64,000 nt of DNA, taken from positions 310,001 through 374,000 of the forward strand of contig NZ_JBHRWV010000007.1 of assembly GCF_042648145.1 (NCBI RefSeq). Reading direction: 5' to 3'. The notes under the pieces were generated by a model that was not told the DNA's origin, searched no databases, and saw nothing but the letters and a program-made list of their open reading frames with translations. The position numbers and the translations under genes are program-made. Position 1 is the stretch's first letter, and every line of letters begins with the position of its first letter. The DNA comes from Salinicoccus sesuvii (GTDB lineage: Bacteria > Bacillota > Bacilli > Staphylococcales > Salinicoccaceae). Below, piece after piece: positions 8,339-16,468 of the stretch.

Positions 8339-8382
8339 TTGTTCTCTGACTTCAACTATAACAAATAATTTTCAGAGAACAA
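8339..8382 (-). promoter_or_regulatory. Promoter with flanking 11-bp inverted repeat, upstream of SCO1 gene
   Basis: Perfect arms TTGTTCTCTGA and TCAGAGAACAA are separated by 22 bases. On the minus strand the first arm supplies a -35-like TTGTTC and a TATAGT -10 lies 16 bases on, so the arms bracket the promoter and the start of the transcript. No T-run follows, which argues against a terminator and for an operator or leader hairpin. The binding protein is unknown. Confidence 0.5.
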
Positions 8383-8426
8383 TACGGAAAAACGCTTATT
8401 TTGTGAAAAGAGTATGGCGTACTTCC

Positions 8427-9836
8427 TTACCCTTCTCCTAACTTACCCTGCTCTTTCATGAAAAGTGTCAGAATAAGTCCAACACCAGCCATCACTGCAG
8501 AGAAAACAAAAGACATGTTCACACCAGTAATTTCTTCGGAAACTGAAGGTGTCCCAGAAGATAGGTTCAATGCTACGCCAGTCATAATGGTAACCATGAC
8601 AGCTGTAAATATCGAACCCCCAATCTGACGCATGGTGTTGTTCATTGCGGTCCCGTCCGGGATGAGATCATCGTGGAGTGCGTTCATCGCAAACGTCGTA
8701 AGTGGCATCAGTGTCAGCCCCGTACCTAGTAATCTAAACGTGTAAACAATCGCGAGATAGGTGAAAGTCGTTTCTTGATCTAAAAATGACATTAAAATTG
8801 ATGTGATAAGAATCAGTGCCATACCAAGGAATGTAAGACGCCTGATGCCAAACTTGTCAAATAATACTCCAGCAATCGGCATGGTTGCACCCATTATAAG
8901 TGCTCCGGGCAAAAGTGCGAGTCCTGATTCAAATGGCGTATACCCGAGCATATCCTGCATTAGGACCGGCAGGATATTATTGGCACTGACCATGGAAGTA
9001 AAGACAATAACCCCAATTAGGGAACTGATAAGGAAGTAACGGTTTTTAAACACACTCATCTCAAGAATTGGCTGGCTTAGTCCGAGCTGACGCCTAGCGA
9101 ATATAAGCACCAATAACATGCCGACAATAATTGAGGTAAGGACAAGTGGGTCCACCCAGCCTCTTGTACCCGCTACAGAGAATCCGTATAAAAGTCCACC
9201 GAAACCGAGCGTAGATAAAACGATCGAAACGATATCAACCTTGGGATCCGTCTGATGAGTGACATTGCGCATTGAGAAGTAAGCTAGGATGAAGTTCGCA
9301 ATGACAAGAGGCAGAACAATGAGAAATAGCGTACGCCACGACCAAAAACCGACAATATATCCTGCAAGTGGCGGGCCGATTGCGGGGGCCACTCCGATCA
9401 CAAGACCGTAGTACCCCATCGCCCGACCTCTTTGCTCCAGTGGAAATTGTGTCAATAGGATGACTTGAGTGAGTGGCATCATAATGCCTGCTGCTACGCC
9501 CTGCAATATTCTTCCTGAGAGCAATAAAGGATAGATAGGAGCTACGGCCGCCAGTATGGTACCGACGATAAATATCATCATGCCAAACAAATATAGTCGT
9601 CTTGATGTGAATTTATGAATCAGAAACGCCGATACCGGAATCATTATGCCGTTGACAAGAAAAAAACCAGTCGTCAGCCATTGGGCTGTACTAAAGGGAA
9701 TATCAAAAGCAGCCATAATGGGCGGGACAACTGTGACAAGCAACATCTGATTGAGCAGAACAAGAAATGATCCTATCATCAATGTGGCAATCAGTACTGA
9801 TTTCTGGCTCGGTTTATAGGCCATTTTAATTTGCAT
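8427..9836 (-). CDS. DHA2-family (EmrB/QacA type) multidrug MFS transporter
   Basis: Proton-coupled drug exporter with 14 predicted helices, 469 residues. Visible motifs: LNQMLLVTVVPPIMAAF in helix 1, WLTTGFFLVNGIMIPVSAFL in helix 2, the motif B-like GRILQGVAAGIMMPL in helix 4, and the motif C antiporter signature GLVIGVAPAIGPPLAG in helix 5. It most resembles the LmrB/MdtP-type branch. The ATG is preceded by GAGGA at a rather long distance. It sits downstream of sbcC on the same strand but 33 bases away with no shared theme. Substrate is unknown. Confidence 0.88.
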   Translation of the reverse strand: MQIKMAYKPSQKSVLIATLMIGSFLVLLNQMLLVTVVPPIMAAFDIPFSTAQWLTTGFFLVNGIMIPVSAFLIHKFTSRRLYLFGMMIFIVGTILAAVAPIYPLLLSGRILQGVAAGIMMPLTQVILLTQFPLEQRGRAMGYYGLVIGVAPAIGPPLAGYIVGFWSWRTLFLIVLPLVIANFILAYFSMRNVTHQTDPKVDIVSIVLSTLGFGGLLYGFSVAGTRGWVDPLVLTSIIVGMLLVLIFARRQLGLSQPILEMSVFKNRYFLISSLIGVIVFTSMVSANNILPVLMQDMLGYTPFESGLALLPGALIMGATMPIAGVLFDKFGIRRLTFLGMALILITSILMSFLDQETTFTYLAIVYTFRLLGTGLTLMPLTTFAMNALHDDLIPDGTAMNNTMRQIGGSIFTAVMVTIMTGVALNLSSGTPSVSEEITGVNMSFVFSAVMAGVGLILTLFMKEQGKLGEG

Positions 9837-9869
9837 CGTTTCACTACTTCCTCATGGTTGCCCATTGTA

Positions 9870-12800
9870 TTATTTGAACCGTGCTGTACTCCGTTCGTTG
9901 ACTCCCCTGACTTCAAGTATGTTCTCCATTCGCTCTTTTAATTCTTCGACGTGCGAGATGATGCCGACCATCTTCCCACTTGTCTGAAGCTCAATCAGAG
10001 TATTTACCGCCATATCGAGGGTCTCTGGATCGAGTGTACCGAAGCCTTCATCAATCAACATCGTATCCAGACTGATGCCGCCAGATTCTTGCTGCAGTGC
10101 TTCGTTCATGGCAAGTGCCAGCGTCAGCGCAGCTTGAAAGGATTCTCCACCAGATAGTGAAGTGATATGACGCGATCGATTGTTGTAGAAGTCGAACACT
10201 TCAATATCAAGCCCGGTCTTACGGTTACTTTTATTAACGCTGCGTCTCAGTTCATAACGGTGGTTCGTCATTTCGAGCAGCCTGATATTGGCGATATCGA
10301 GGATGCGGTCCAGATAGTAGGTGAGTACGTAACGCTCAAGCGAAACTTTCTGTTCATTTCTGCCGGATACGGCATCGACCAGTGCAATCAACGACTGAAT
10401 TTCGCCAAGTGATGCTTCGTACTCGGTAATCAATTTGCCAATCGAGTCAGCTGTCTTCTGATTGTGTTCGAATTGAGTCGCGAGCTTGGCATTCTGATTT
10501 GTCAACATTTCATTCTTTGAATTAAGCTCTTCCATCTCTGCTTGCTCCGATGCGGTATCCTGCATCGTTTCACTTTGGAGCGTCTCTACTAGCGTGTTAT
10601 AGCGTGTTTCGAGCAATGTCTTCCGGTTATGATGGGCCTTTACTTTCTCTTCTTTGGCCTCTACATCGGCGTCTTCAAGCAGGGTTAACATTTGTTCTCG
10701 ATCTTTTCCGCTCTTCTCAACGAAAGCATCGACCTTAGGTGAGAGACTCTCAAGCTGGCTTGCTATTTCATCCAATTGTTTGTTGGAATAAGATATCTTC
10801 TCTTCCAGTCTGGATTTCTGTTCACGCTTATCAAGATGGACGTTCTCTTGATCTTTTACTTGTGTTTTATAGTCTTCAAGAGACTTTTGGCACTTATCAT
10901 GCATGGCAGCGAACGTTCCATATTCATCATAGCTTGTGTGCGACTTAAACTCGGACAGCAGCGTCTCGGCTTGCTTGAGCGCGTGATCTACATTGTTTTC
11001 TTCCAATTTGTTATCATTCAGCTTAGTATTCAAATCGTTCTGCTCTTTAAGAAGACCCTGCTGCGTTTCAAAACGCTGCTGTTCTTCTTCGATATGTTGC
11101 TTGATTACCTTTTGCTGGTCGCTCGATGTTTTAAGTGATGCTTCGAGTGCATCTAGATTCTTACGTATCTTTCCGGCAAGTAGTGCTTCCAAGACATCTA
11201 GGCGACGCGCCTTACTTTTTCTATCTGCATCGATGGCTTGGAGCTCCGATTCGAAGGCTTCGAATACGGCCTCTTCCTCCTCTGAAAGATATTGATGGGA
11301 CTCAGGAAGCACTTGCACGGTCTGTTGACAGACCGGACACGCCTTGCCCACTTCTAGATGCGTGATTAAATGTTCGATATGTGCACTATCCTCTACGGAA
11401 TAGCGATTCTTGAGCACCTCTTTTTTCTCCTTACGTTCCGATTCGATACGTGAATATTCCTGATCAAGTGCTTGTAATGCATTGGTTAGCTCTAATTTCT
11501 CTGCATCGTGTTGACTCAGCTCACGTTCCGCATCGATGGACTGTTCAAGTGAGGTGATCTCATTATCGATAGTATATCGCTCATGCCTTAAGCGGTCTGC
11601 CTGTGTACGCTCCCATCCTTCGGTAGCAAGTGACTGGGTGATTGATTCAACTCTTTTTGTTAGCGTATTGTTTTCTTCCGATATATCCGCCTTACGCTTA
11701 TTAAGGTTAGCCATCGTTTCATCAATATTGGCGACATCGCTATTGTGCATAAAGCGTTCCGTTGCATTCAACCACGTTTCGGCCCGCTGATAAAACTCCT
11801 GCTTCTCCTGAAGTTCGGTTTGCCTTTGTTCGATTTCATCAAGTGACGCACTGACAGTGGAAACTTGACTCTTAAAGTTCGACAACTCCGCTTCGATACG
11901 AATCTTCTGCTGCTGAGCACTAGACTCAGTTCGCAGTGCATACTCCATTTCCTTTATAGCACGATAAGACTCAATTTCTGTTTCGAGCTTCTGAATATCT
12001 TTAGCGTTATCAGCGATGGAAGCGAGTTCTGCTTTGATCTGTTCCACTTCTTCCACTCGTGCATTATTATCTTCTTTAAGTTTAATCTGGTTCTTTAGTA
12101 CCTCTACCCGATTTTTATTTGCATCAAGTACATCGTCCACTGCTTGTTGCTTTTCGCTGATGATTTCCTGAACCTTATCGATAGTCTCCATTCTTCTAGC
12201 GAAAGTTGGAAATTCTATTTCAAGCAATTCAGCCACTTCCGGATATTCCTCACCAGTGATCATATTGAAGCGTTCAGAAATCTTGGTCTCAACCGTCTCA
12301 CTGCCCTTTAGCTTCTCCTTTTTCAGTTCATTAAGCTTCTGTTCGAACTTAACAAAACGCTCTGTTCGAAACAAAGTTCTCAGTATTTCCTGCTTTTGTT
12401 CACTCGAAGACGTCAATAATCGCTTGAATTCACCTTGAGGCAGAATCAGAATTTGCCTAAACTGGTCAGCGTTCAGCTGAAGTATCTCAAGGATCATCGA
12501 CTTTACCCCGTTGATGCTGCCTTCAAGCACTTCGCCGTCTTTATCGTAGAGGACTGCTTTCGGTGGTACAGGGGTCTTCCGCCCAGCCTTTTGATAAGAC
12601 AATGTCCGTTCGATTGTATATTTTCTACCGCGTATTTCGAAAGACAGACGAATACTGCTGATATCATCGTCTGTCGCAAATTGACTTCTGACCGAGCCTT
12701 CTGACCGATCGCTTGTCGAGAGGGTGCCATAAAGCGCATAGGTGATCGCATCAAAAATCATCGTCTTGCCAGACCCCGTCCGACCACTGATTAGGAACAT

Positions 12801-12881
12801 GCTGTCAGATACATCTTCGAAATCTATCGTTTGATTCTCGAAGGGTCCAAAATACTTCATATTAATCTGAATCGGCTTCAT
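9870..12881 (-). CDS. sbcC: Exonuclease subunit SbcC (Rad50-like ATPase)
   Basis: ATPase partner of SbcD in the Mre11-Rad50-type nuclease that opens hairpins and protein-blocked double-strand ends. About 1003 residues. The N-terminal ABC half has Walker A GRTGSGKT near residue 33. Long coiled coils run from about 180 to 880 and are split at the centre by the zinc-hook CPVC near residue 515. The C-terminal half has signature LSGGES near 910 and Walker B TMLIDEGFGTLD near 940. The ATG chosen starts MKPIQIN, eight bases behind an AAAGG site and overlapping the end of sbcD, which indicates translational coupling. Alternative starts three residues upstream would overlap the binding site. Confidence 0.97.
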   Translation of the reverse strand: MKPIQINMKYFGPFENQTIDFEDVSDSMFLISGRTGSGKTMIFDAITYALYGTLSTSDRSEGSVRSQFATDDDISSIRLSFEIRGRKYTIERTLSYQKAGRKTPVPPKAVLYDKDGEVLEGSINGVKSMILEILQLNADQFRQILILPQGEFKRLLTSSSEQKQEILRTLFRTERFVKFEQKLNELKKEKLKGSETVETKISERFNMITGEEYPEVAELLEIEFPTFARRMETIDKVQEIISEKQQAVDDVLDANKNRVEVLKNQIKLKEDNNARVEEVEQIKAELASIADNAKDIQKLETEIESYRAIKEMEYALRTESSAQQQKIRIEAELSNFKSQVSTVSASLDEIEQRQTELQEKQEFYQRAETWLNATERFMHNSDVANIDETMANLNKRKADISEENNTLTKRVESITQSLATEGWERTQADRLRHERYTIDNEITSLEQSIDAERELSQHDAEKLELTNALQALDQEYSRIESERKEKKEVLKNRYSVEDSAHIEHLITHLEVGKACPVCQQTVQVLPESHQYLSEEEEAVFEAFESELQAIDADRKSKARRLDVLEALLAGKIRKNLDALEASLKTSSDQQKVIKQHIEEEQQRFETQQGLLKEQNDLNTKLNDNKLEENNVDHALKQAETLLSEFKSHTSYDEYGTFAAMHDKCQKSLEDYKTQVKDQENVHLDKREQKSRLEEKISYSNKQLDEIASQLESLSPKVDAFVEKSGKDREQMLTLLEDADVEAKEEKVKAHHNRKTLLETRYNTLVETLQSETMQDTASEQAEMEELNSKNEMLTNQNAKLATQFEHNQKTADSIGKLITEYEASLGEIQSLIALVDAVSGRNEQKVSLERYVLTYYLDRILDIANIRLLEMTNHRYELRRSVNKSNRKTGLDIEVFDFYNNRSRHITSLSGGESFQAALTLALAMNEALQQESGGISLDTMLIDEGFGTLDPETLDMAVNTLIELQTSGKMVGIISHVEELKERMENILEVRGVNERSTARFK

Positions 12882-13986
12882 CTGCATCACCTTTGAAATA
12901 AGTATTGAATATCTGTCCCTGGTACTCCGTCAGTGGCTCACCCCGTATGCTTTCAATGAAAGATTCGAATATTTCGCGATCATTCGATTGATGCGCATTA
13001 ACTTGTGTCGGGACATAGTCTCGTTTTTCAACAAGCGGTCGCAGTTCCATGACATTCGGGTAAATCATCTTGAGCTTGGCCATGGGATCATTGATATGAG
13101 ACATGCCGGATAGCTCGAATTTAAAGTAGGCTTCTTTGTCCTCGAAGACCACTGTCTCATTAATTACTTCCTCGAATGTCCCTTGGTAATGCACTAGATC
13201 CCGTTGCTGCTGGAGTGGAATGAATGTACATTTCGTAGCTACATCAGTCTCTACTATACGGAAGCCTTTGGGTTGCGTCACTTCTGAAAAGGAATACTTC
13301 ATAAGTGAACCGCTGTAAAATATACGCTCGTGTGAAATCGCAAACGGATGGTGCAGATGTCCGAGCAAGACTAGATCGAAGGCTTCGAACAGATCTGCTC
13401 CCACTTCCTCTGACAATCCGATTGATAACGGACGCTCGGAGTCAGATGCCGTACCGTTTGAAATAAACATATGCCCAATCAAGACATTATAAGCATCCCT
13501 ATCCATGACCTTGTCTATCTCTTTTGTAATTCTTTGATATACATCGTGGTGATTTTTGATTGATTCATCATCATAAAACACCTTTGCTTCAAGCACATCC
13601 ATATGCGGCACCATGTAGAAATGATGATTGTCAATTATGACAGGGGTCGTTATGTCTTTAAGCGAAGTCCGCATATGGTAGTTGCTTTTTTCAAACCAAT
13701 AGCTGCCGTAGTCAAGTCGCGAGCGACTGTCATGGTTGCCACTGATGGCAAGCACTGGAACACCTTTTTCAATATTGATTCTGTAAAGGTACTCATTAAC
13801 GAGCTTCAATGCTGATTGCGAAGGATTGCTTCTATCGAAGACATCCCCTGCCAAAACGACCAAATCAGCCGACGATGTGTCGATTTGCTCAAGTAATTGA
13901 TCCAATATATATCGCTGGTCCTCTATCATATCCACACCGTTTAGACGCTTTCCGATATGCCAGTCTCCTGTATGTAAAATTTTCAT
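12862..13986 (-). CDS. sbcD: Exonuclease subunit SbcD (Mre11-like)
   Basis: Manganese-dependent nuclease of the SbcCD complex. 374 residues, with the metallophosphoesterase motifs in order: GDWHIG near residue 7, GDVFDR near 47, GNHD near 84, the later GHMF histidine, and GHLHHP near 210. The C-terminal capping domain that docks on SbcC follows. The 3' end overlaps the start of sbcC by about 20 bases, the usual arrangement. The ATG has an AGGTGG site upstream. Confidence 0.97.
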   Translation of the reverse strand: MKILHTGDWHIGKRLNGVDMIEDQRYILDQLLEQIDTSSADLVVLAGDVFDRSNPSQSALKLVNEYLYRINIEKGVPVLAISGNHDSRSRLDYGSYWFEKSNYHMRTSLKDITTPVIIDNHHFYMVPHMDVLEAKVFYDDESIKNHHDVYQRITKEIDKVMDRDAYNVLIGHMFISNGTASDSERPLSIGLSEEVGADLFEAFDLVLLGHLHHPFAISHERIFYSGSLMKYSFSEVTQPKGFRIVETDVATKCTFIPLQQQRDLVHYQGTFEEVINETVVFEDKEAYFKFELSGMSHINDPMAKLKMIYPNVMELRPLVEKRDYVPTQVNAHQSNDREIFESFIESIRGEPLTEYQGQIFNTYFKGDADEADSD

Positions 13987-14016
13987 TTAAACCACCTCAT
14001 TGAATCCAATTATACA

Positions 14017-14054
14017 AGAAAAACCATCCCCAAGTAAATTTGGGGATGGTTCTT
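14017..14054 (-). terminator. Intrinsic terminator of the DUF1659/DUF2922/YvrJ operon
   Basis: Arms AACCATCCCCA and TGGGGATGGTT with an eight-base loop, followed on the minus strand by a T-rich tail. It abuts the stop codon of the YvrJ gene and shields sbcD from read-through. Confidence 0.85.
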
Positions 14055-14174
14055 TCAGTGCAGCTCTCTGATGGAGATGATGAGATCGTCCAGTTTTTGC
14101 TCCATTCGATAGAGCAAAAAGAACGTGATCACAGCCGGAAACCCAACATCGCTGACTAGGGTCACCCATTCCAT
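14055..14174 (-). CDS. YvrJ family protein, 39 residues
   Basis: Too short to be found by a standard length cut-off. The ATG opens MEWVTLVSDVGFPAVITFFLL, a single membrane helix with the VGFP turn typical of YvrJ proteins. An amphipathic segment YRMEQKLDDLIISIRELH follows, matching the conserved acidic/basic tail of the family. The stop codon lies one base before the terminator stem. It comes one base after the DUF2922 gene. YvrJ, DUF2922 and DUF1659 proteins are often neighbours in Bacillales; their function is unknown. The longer overlapping frame at this spot on the same strand is a shadow. Confidence 0.8.
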   Translation of the reverse strand: MEWVTLVSDVGFPAVITFFLLYRMEQKLDDLIISIRELH

Positions 14175-14175
14175 G

Positions 14176-14388
14176 CTAGATGATCTCTGTAACGTTCTGC
14201 TCTACGATTTTCGCCGAATACACGGATACCGGTCTACCCTGCATCGGTGCTAAGACACCCAGCTCTATGAGCCGCTCCGCCTCAGCCATAAGTGCCGCTT
14301 CGGTCAAATCTGTCTTCGGATTATTGAGTGTCAACGTAAAGCGACGGTTCAAATCCGTGTCGAATACGATTACGAGTTTTTTAGTCAT
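14176..14388 (-). CDS. DUF2922 domain protein
   Basis: 70-residue protein with the family pattern: an N-terminal strand KKLVIVFDTDLNRRFTLTLNNPK, a helix LTEAALMAEAERLIELGV, and a C-terminal strand with GRPVSVYSAKIVEQNVTEI. Behind a GGAGGA site. It lies in the middle of the three-gene mini-operon, 21 bases after the DUF1659 gene and one base before the YvrJ gene. Function unknown. Confidence 0.85.
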   Translation of the reverse strand: MTKKLVIVFDTDLNRRFTLTLNNPKTDLTEAALMAEAERLIELGVLAPMQGRPVSVYSAKIVEQNVTEII

Positions 14389-14409
14389 TGTCCTTCCTCC
14401 TTTTCACTA

Positions 14410-14610
14410 TTAGTTGATAACGTAAGTCTGCTCTTTCTCAACAATCGGGTACACATCATTTGTCAGATTCTGATAGATGCTTGCCAGTGTGTTGATGGCT
14501 TCATCTGTAGAAGTCGTGTCCAAGTTTCTTACAGATCTGAAACGGAGTTTCTCTTTGCCACTCTCATCCGCTTCGAAGAAATAGAACTTTGCGTTTGTAC
14601 TCTTCAGCAT
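14410..14610 (-). CDS. DUF1659 domain protein
   Basis: 66-residue protein starting MLKSTNAKFYFFEAD at an ATG directly behind a GGAGGTG site; the longer frame upstream includes that site and is rejected. It contains the pattern RFRSVRNLDTTSTDEAINTLASIYQNLT seen in DUF1659. First gene of the mini-operon with DUF2922 and YvrJ genes, transcribed away from yneK. Function unknown. The fixed trio in many Bacillota suggests the products act together, which is an inference from context. Confidence 0.85.
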   Translation of the reverse strand: MLKSTNAKFYFFEADESGKEKLRFRSVRNLDTTSTDEAINTLASIYQNLTNDVYPIVEKEQTYVIN

Positions 14611-14700
14611 AGCTTTCACCTCCTTCACTCTATATATCGTCACAAATGATTCAATGGACAATCGAATATAAATTTTCTATAATGACTGGGAGGTGAGGGA

Positions 14701-15195
14701 ATGAACGATATAATCATGTGGCTTATTGCTCTATGGACTTTCGTCATGGTGGGTCTTATGTTCATCGGCGGTTATTTCATGTTCAGAAAGTTCCTAAAAC
14801 GCATGCCAAAAGAAGATGGCTACAGTGAACTCGATTGGCAGGGGCACTATATCGACCGCGCACTACCCTTATGGAATAAGGATGCAAGAAACCTGCTGAA
14901 CGAGCTAGTCACACCGGTGCCGGAACTGTTTAGGGATGTCGCTAAGGAACGGATTGCCGGCCGCATATCTAAAATTGCGCTTGACGAAGGAGCAAATGAT
15001 ATTACACTCGACCACATCATGAAAGGCTACATCATCGCAACACCAAAAAGAGACCATAAATTCATGAAGAAGAAACTGAATGCGCTTGATATCGACTATA
15101 AGCCGTATGAGGATCTCTTCCAGTATGCAGATGATGAGAAGCAGAAATTCTCCATATTTGAACAGACAGAAAAAATAAGCAGCAGATCAAAATGA
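14701..15195 (+). CDS. yneK: DUF2621 family membrane protein (YneK-like)
   Basis: 164-residue protein with one N-terminal membrane helix (residues about 3-27) and a cytosolic alpha-helical domain containing the conserved DWQGHYIDRALPLWNKDARNLL pattern near residue 45 and VTPVPELFRDVAKERIAGRI near 77. Start ATG behind GGGAGGTG. It is convergent with ccdC, and its last seven codons and stop lie in a hairpin shared with ccdC. In Bacillus the yneK-ccdC-ccdA neighbourhood is the same, which supports the call. Role unknown. Confidence 0.85.
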   Translation: MNDIIMWLIALWTFVMVGLMFIGGYFMFRKFLKRMPKEDGYSELDWQGHYIDRALPLWNKDARNLLNELVTPVPELFRDVAKERIAGRISKIALDEGANDITLDHIMKGYIIATPKRDHKFMKKKLNALDIDYKPYEDLFQYADDEKQKFSIFEQTEKISSRSK

Positions 15196-15213
15196 CTTGA
15201 TCTGCTGCTTATT
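15174..15213. terminator. Terminator hairpin shared by two convergent coding ends
   Basis: Perfect 17-bp arms (AATAAGCAGCAGATCAA and its complement) around a six-base loop. The stop codon of yneK (15193-15195) and that of ccdC (15187-15189) both lie inside it, and the arms encode the last residues of both proteins. On the minus strand a T-run follows, so it best serves ccdC; the plus side has only a weak tail. Confidence 0.85.
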
Positions 15214-15672
15214 AAATGTCTGCAAGTGGAGGAACATAGATATTCTCCACACAACAATCATAACGAATGCCAAAAGGAAGAACATACCGCCAATCTCTCC
15301 CGGTGAAATGCTCATCGATAGTATGGCTTTTAAGATGATTCTGAGAACGAGAAGCCCGACTAGAATGACTGGAAACATTCTGGATTGTCTGACATAGAGC
15401 TTCCCACCTTTTTCTTCGTAGCGGGTGGTATAAATAAGTACGCTTGAAAATATCAGGCCGATAACAACGGCCTCCGCAATTTCAAAAGGGGTCAGTCTGA
15501 AGTATGGGAATACATACATCAGTGCACCAGTTGACATCATGACTGGGGGTATAACGATCTTTGGCAACGTCAGGGGCCGTTTAGCCGCCTTCTGTCTGAC
15601 GAAGATTGCCACAAAGCCCATGACAACTGCCATGATCGAAGCCAAAGTAAACAGTATAGTTTCAATACTCAT
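15187..15672 (-). CDS. ccdC: Cytochrome c biogenesis protein CcdC
   Basis: 161-residue integral membrane protein with about five helices; matches the CcdC/YneJ family, with the conserved KRPLTLPKIVIPPVMMSTGALMY segment near residue 35. The start MSIETIL lies two bases after the ccdA stop, with GGGG upstream. A longer frame running back into ccdA has no binding site and is rejected. It follows ccdA on the same strand, as in Bacillus. CcdA drives thiol reduction outside the cell for haem attachment; the exact part played by CcdC is not settled. Confidence 0.9.
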   Translation of the reverse strand: MSIETILFTLASIMAVVMGFVAIFVRQKAAKRPLTLPKIVIPPVMMSTGALMYVFPYFRLTPFEIAEAVVIGLIFSSVLIYTTRYEEKGGKLYVRQSRMFPVILVGLLVLRIILKAILSMSISPGEIGGMFFLLAFVMIVVWRISMFLHLQTFNKQQIKSF

Positions 15673-15674
15673 TG

Positions 15675-16379
15675 CTAGAACCCCTGGAAATCGCCAAAGA
15701 ATGGCTGCATCCATATAATAATTTGCGTTAGACCATCAAAATAGAGCAATATTCCCATCAGTATCATGACAACGCCACCTGTCTTCATAATGGCATTTGA
15801 ATACTTGAGCATCCATCTTGTTCTGGATACGAAGAAGCTCAACGTGAAGAATGGTACACCAAACCCGAGGCAGTACACGACCATCAGCATCAGCGCATTA
15901 TTCGGCTCGGTTGCACTCATCGCAAATATAGCCCCGATGATCGGACCATTGCACGGAGTCCATCCGGCACCGAATGCCATACCGATCAAAATCGAGCCAA
16001 AGAATCCGGAAGGTCTATTTTTAAATTGGACTTTTCTATCCTTCATCAGAAAATCAAAGTTGAGCACACCTGTGACAATCAGGCCGAATATAACAATCAG
16101 AATTGCTCCAAGTTGACGAATCAGATTCGAGTGTTCAATGAGCAGTCCGCCAAAGAATGCCGTGCCGAAACCGAGCGCAATGTAGATAAGACTGAAACCG
16201 ATGAGAAAGAATAGTGTATGAAGAATTGCACGGAAATTGAATTTTTGACTTTCAACTTCATTGTAGCTCATTCCCGTTATATAGGAGATGAACGCTGGGA
16301 AGACCGGGAGGACGCAGGGTGAGACAAAACTCAGTACGCCAGCTCCAAAAGCGAGAAGAAAAGTAACTTCGCTGCCCAT
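15675..16379 (-). CDS. ccdA: Thiol-disulfide transporter CcdA
   Basis: Membrane protein that passes reducing power from cytosolic thioredoxin to extracytoplasmic thiol proteins such as haem-attachment factors. 234 residues, six helices, with the two redox cysteines in the expected motifs: SFVSPCVLPVFPAF near residue 22 and GWTPCNGPIIGAIF near 140. The usual residue after the second Cys is hydrophobic; here it is Asn, a minor variation. The ATG follows a GGAGG site. Together with the SCO1-type protein it suggests an active respiratory cytochrome assembly pathway. Confidence 0.94.
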   Translation of the reverse strand: MGSEVTFLLAFGAGVLSFVSPCVLPVFPAFISYITGMSYNEVESQKFNFRAILHTLFFLIGFSLIYIALGFGTAFFGGLLIEHSNLIRQLGAILIVIFGLIVTGVLNFDFLMKDRKVQFKNRPSGFFGSILIGMAFGAGWTPCNGPIIGAIFAMSATEPNNALMLMVVYCLGFGVPFFTLSFFVSRTRWMLKYSNAIMKTGGVVMILMGILLYFDGLTQIIIWMQPFFGDFQGF

Positions 16380-16468
16380 AAGAATACCTCCATTCAGATG
16401 TCATTTTAACAGACATGATGGAGGTAGATGCACTCTTTGAACCTTTATTTTAGAACTTTCTATGACAT

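Noticed and set aside
13987..14169. 60-residue minus-strand frame over the YvrJ gene
   Set aside because: Same strand but a different frame; it runs through the terminator and lacks a binding site, while the 39-residue YvrJ frame matches a known family.
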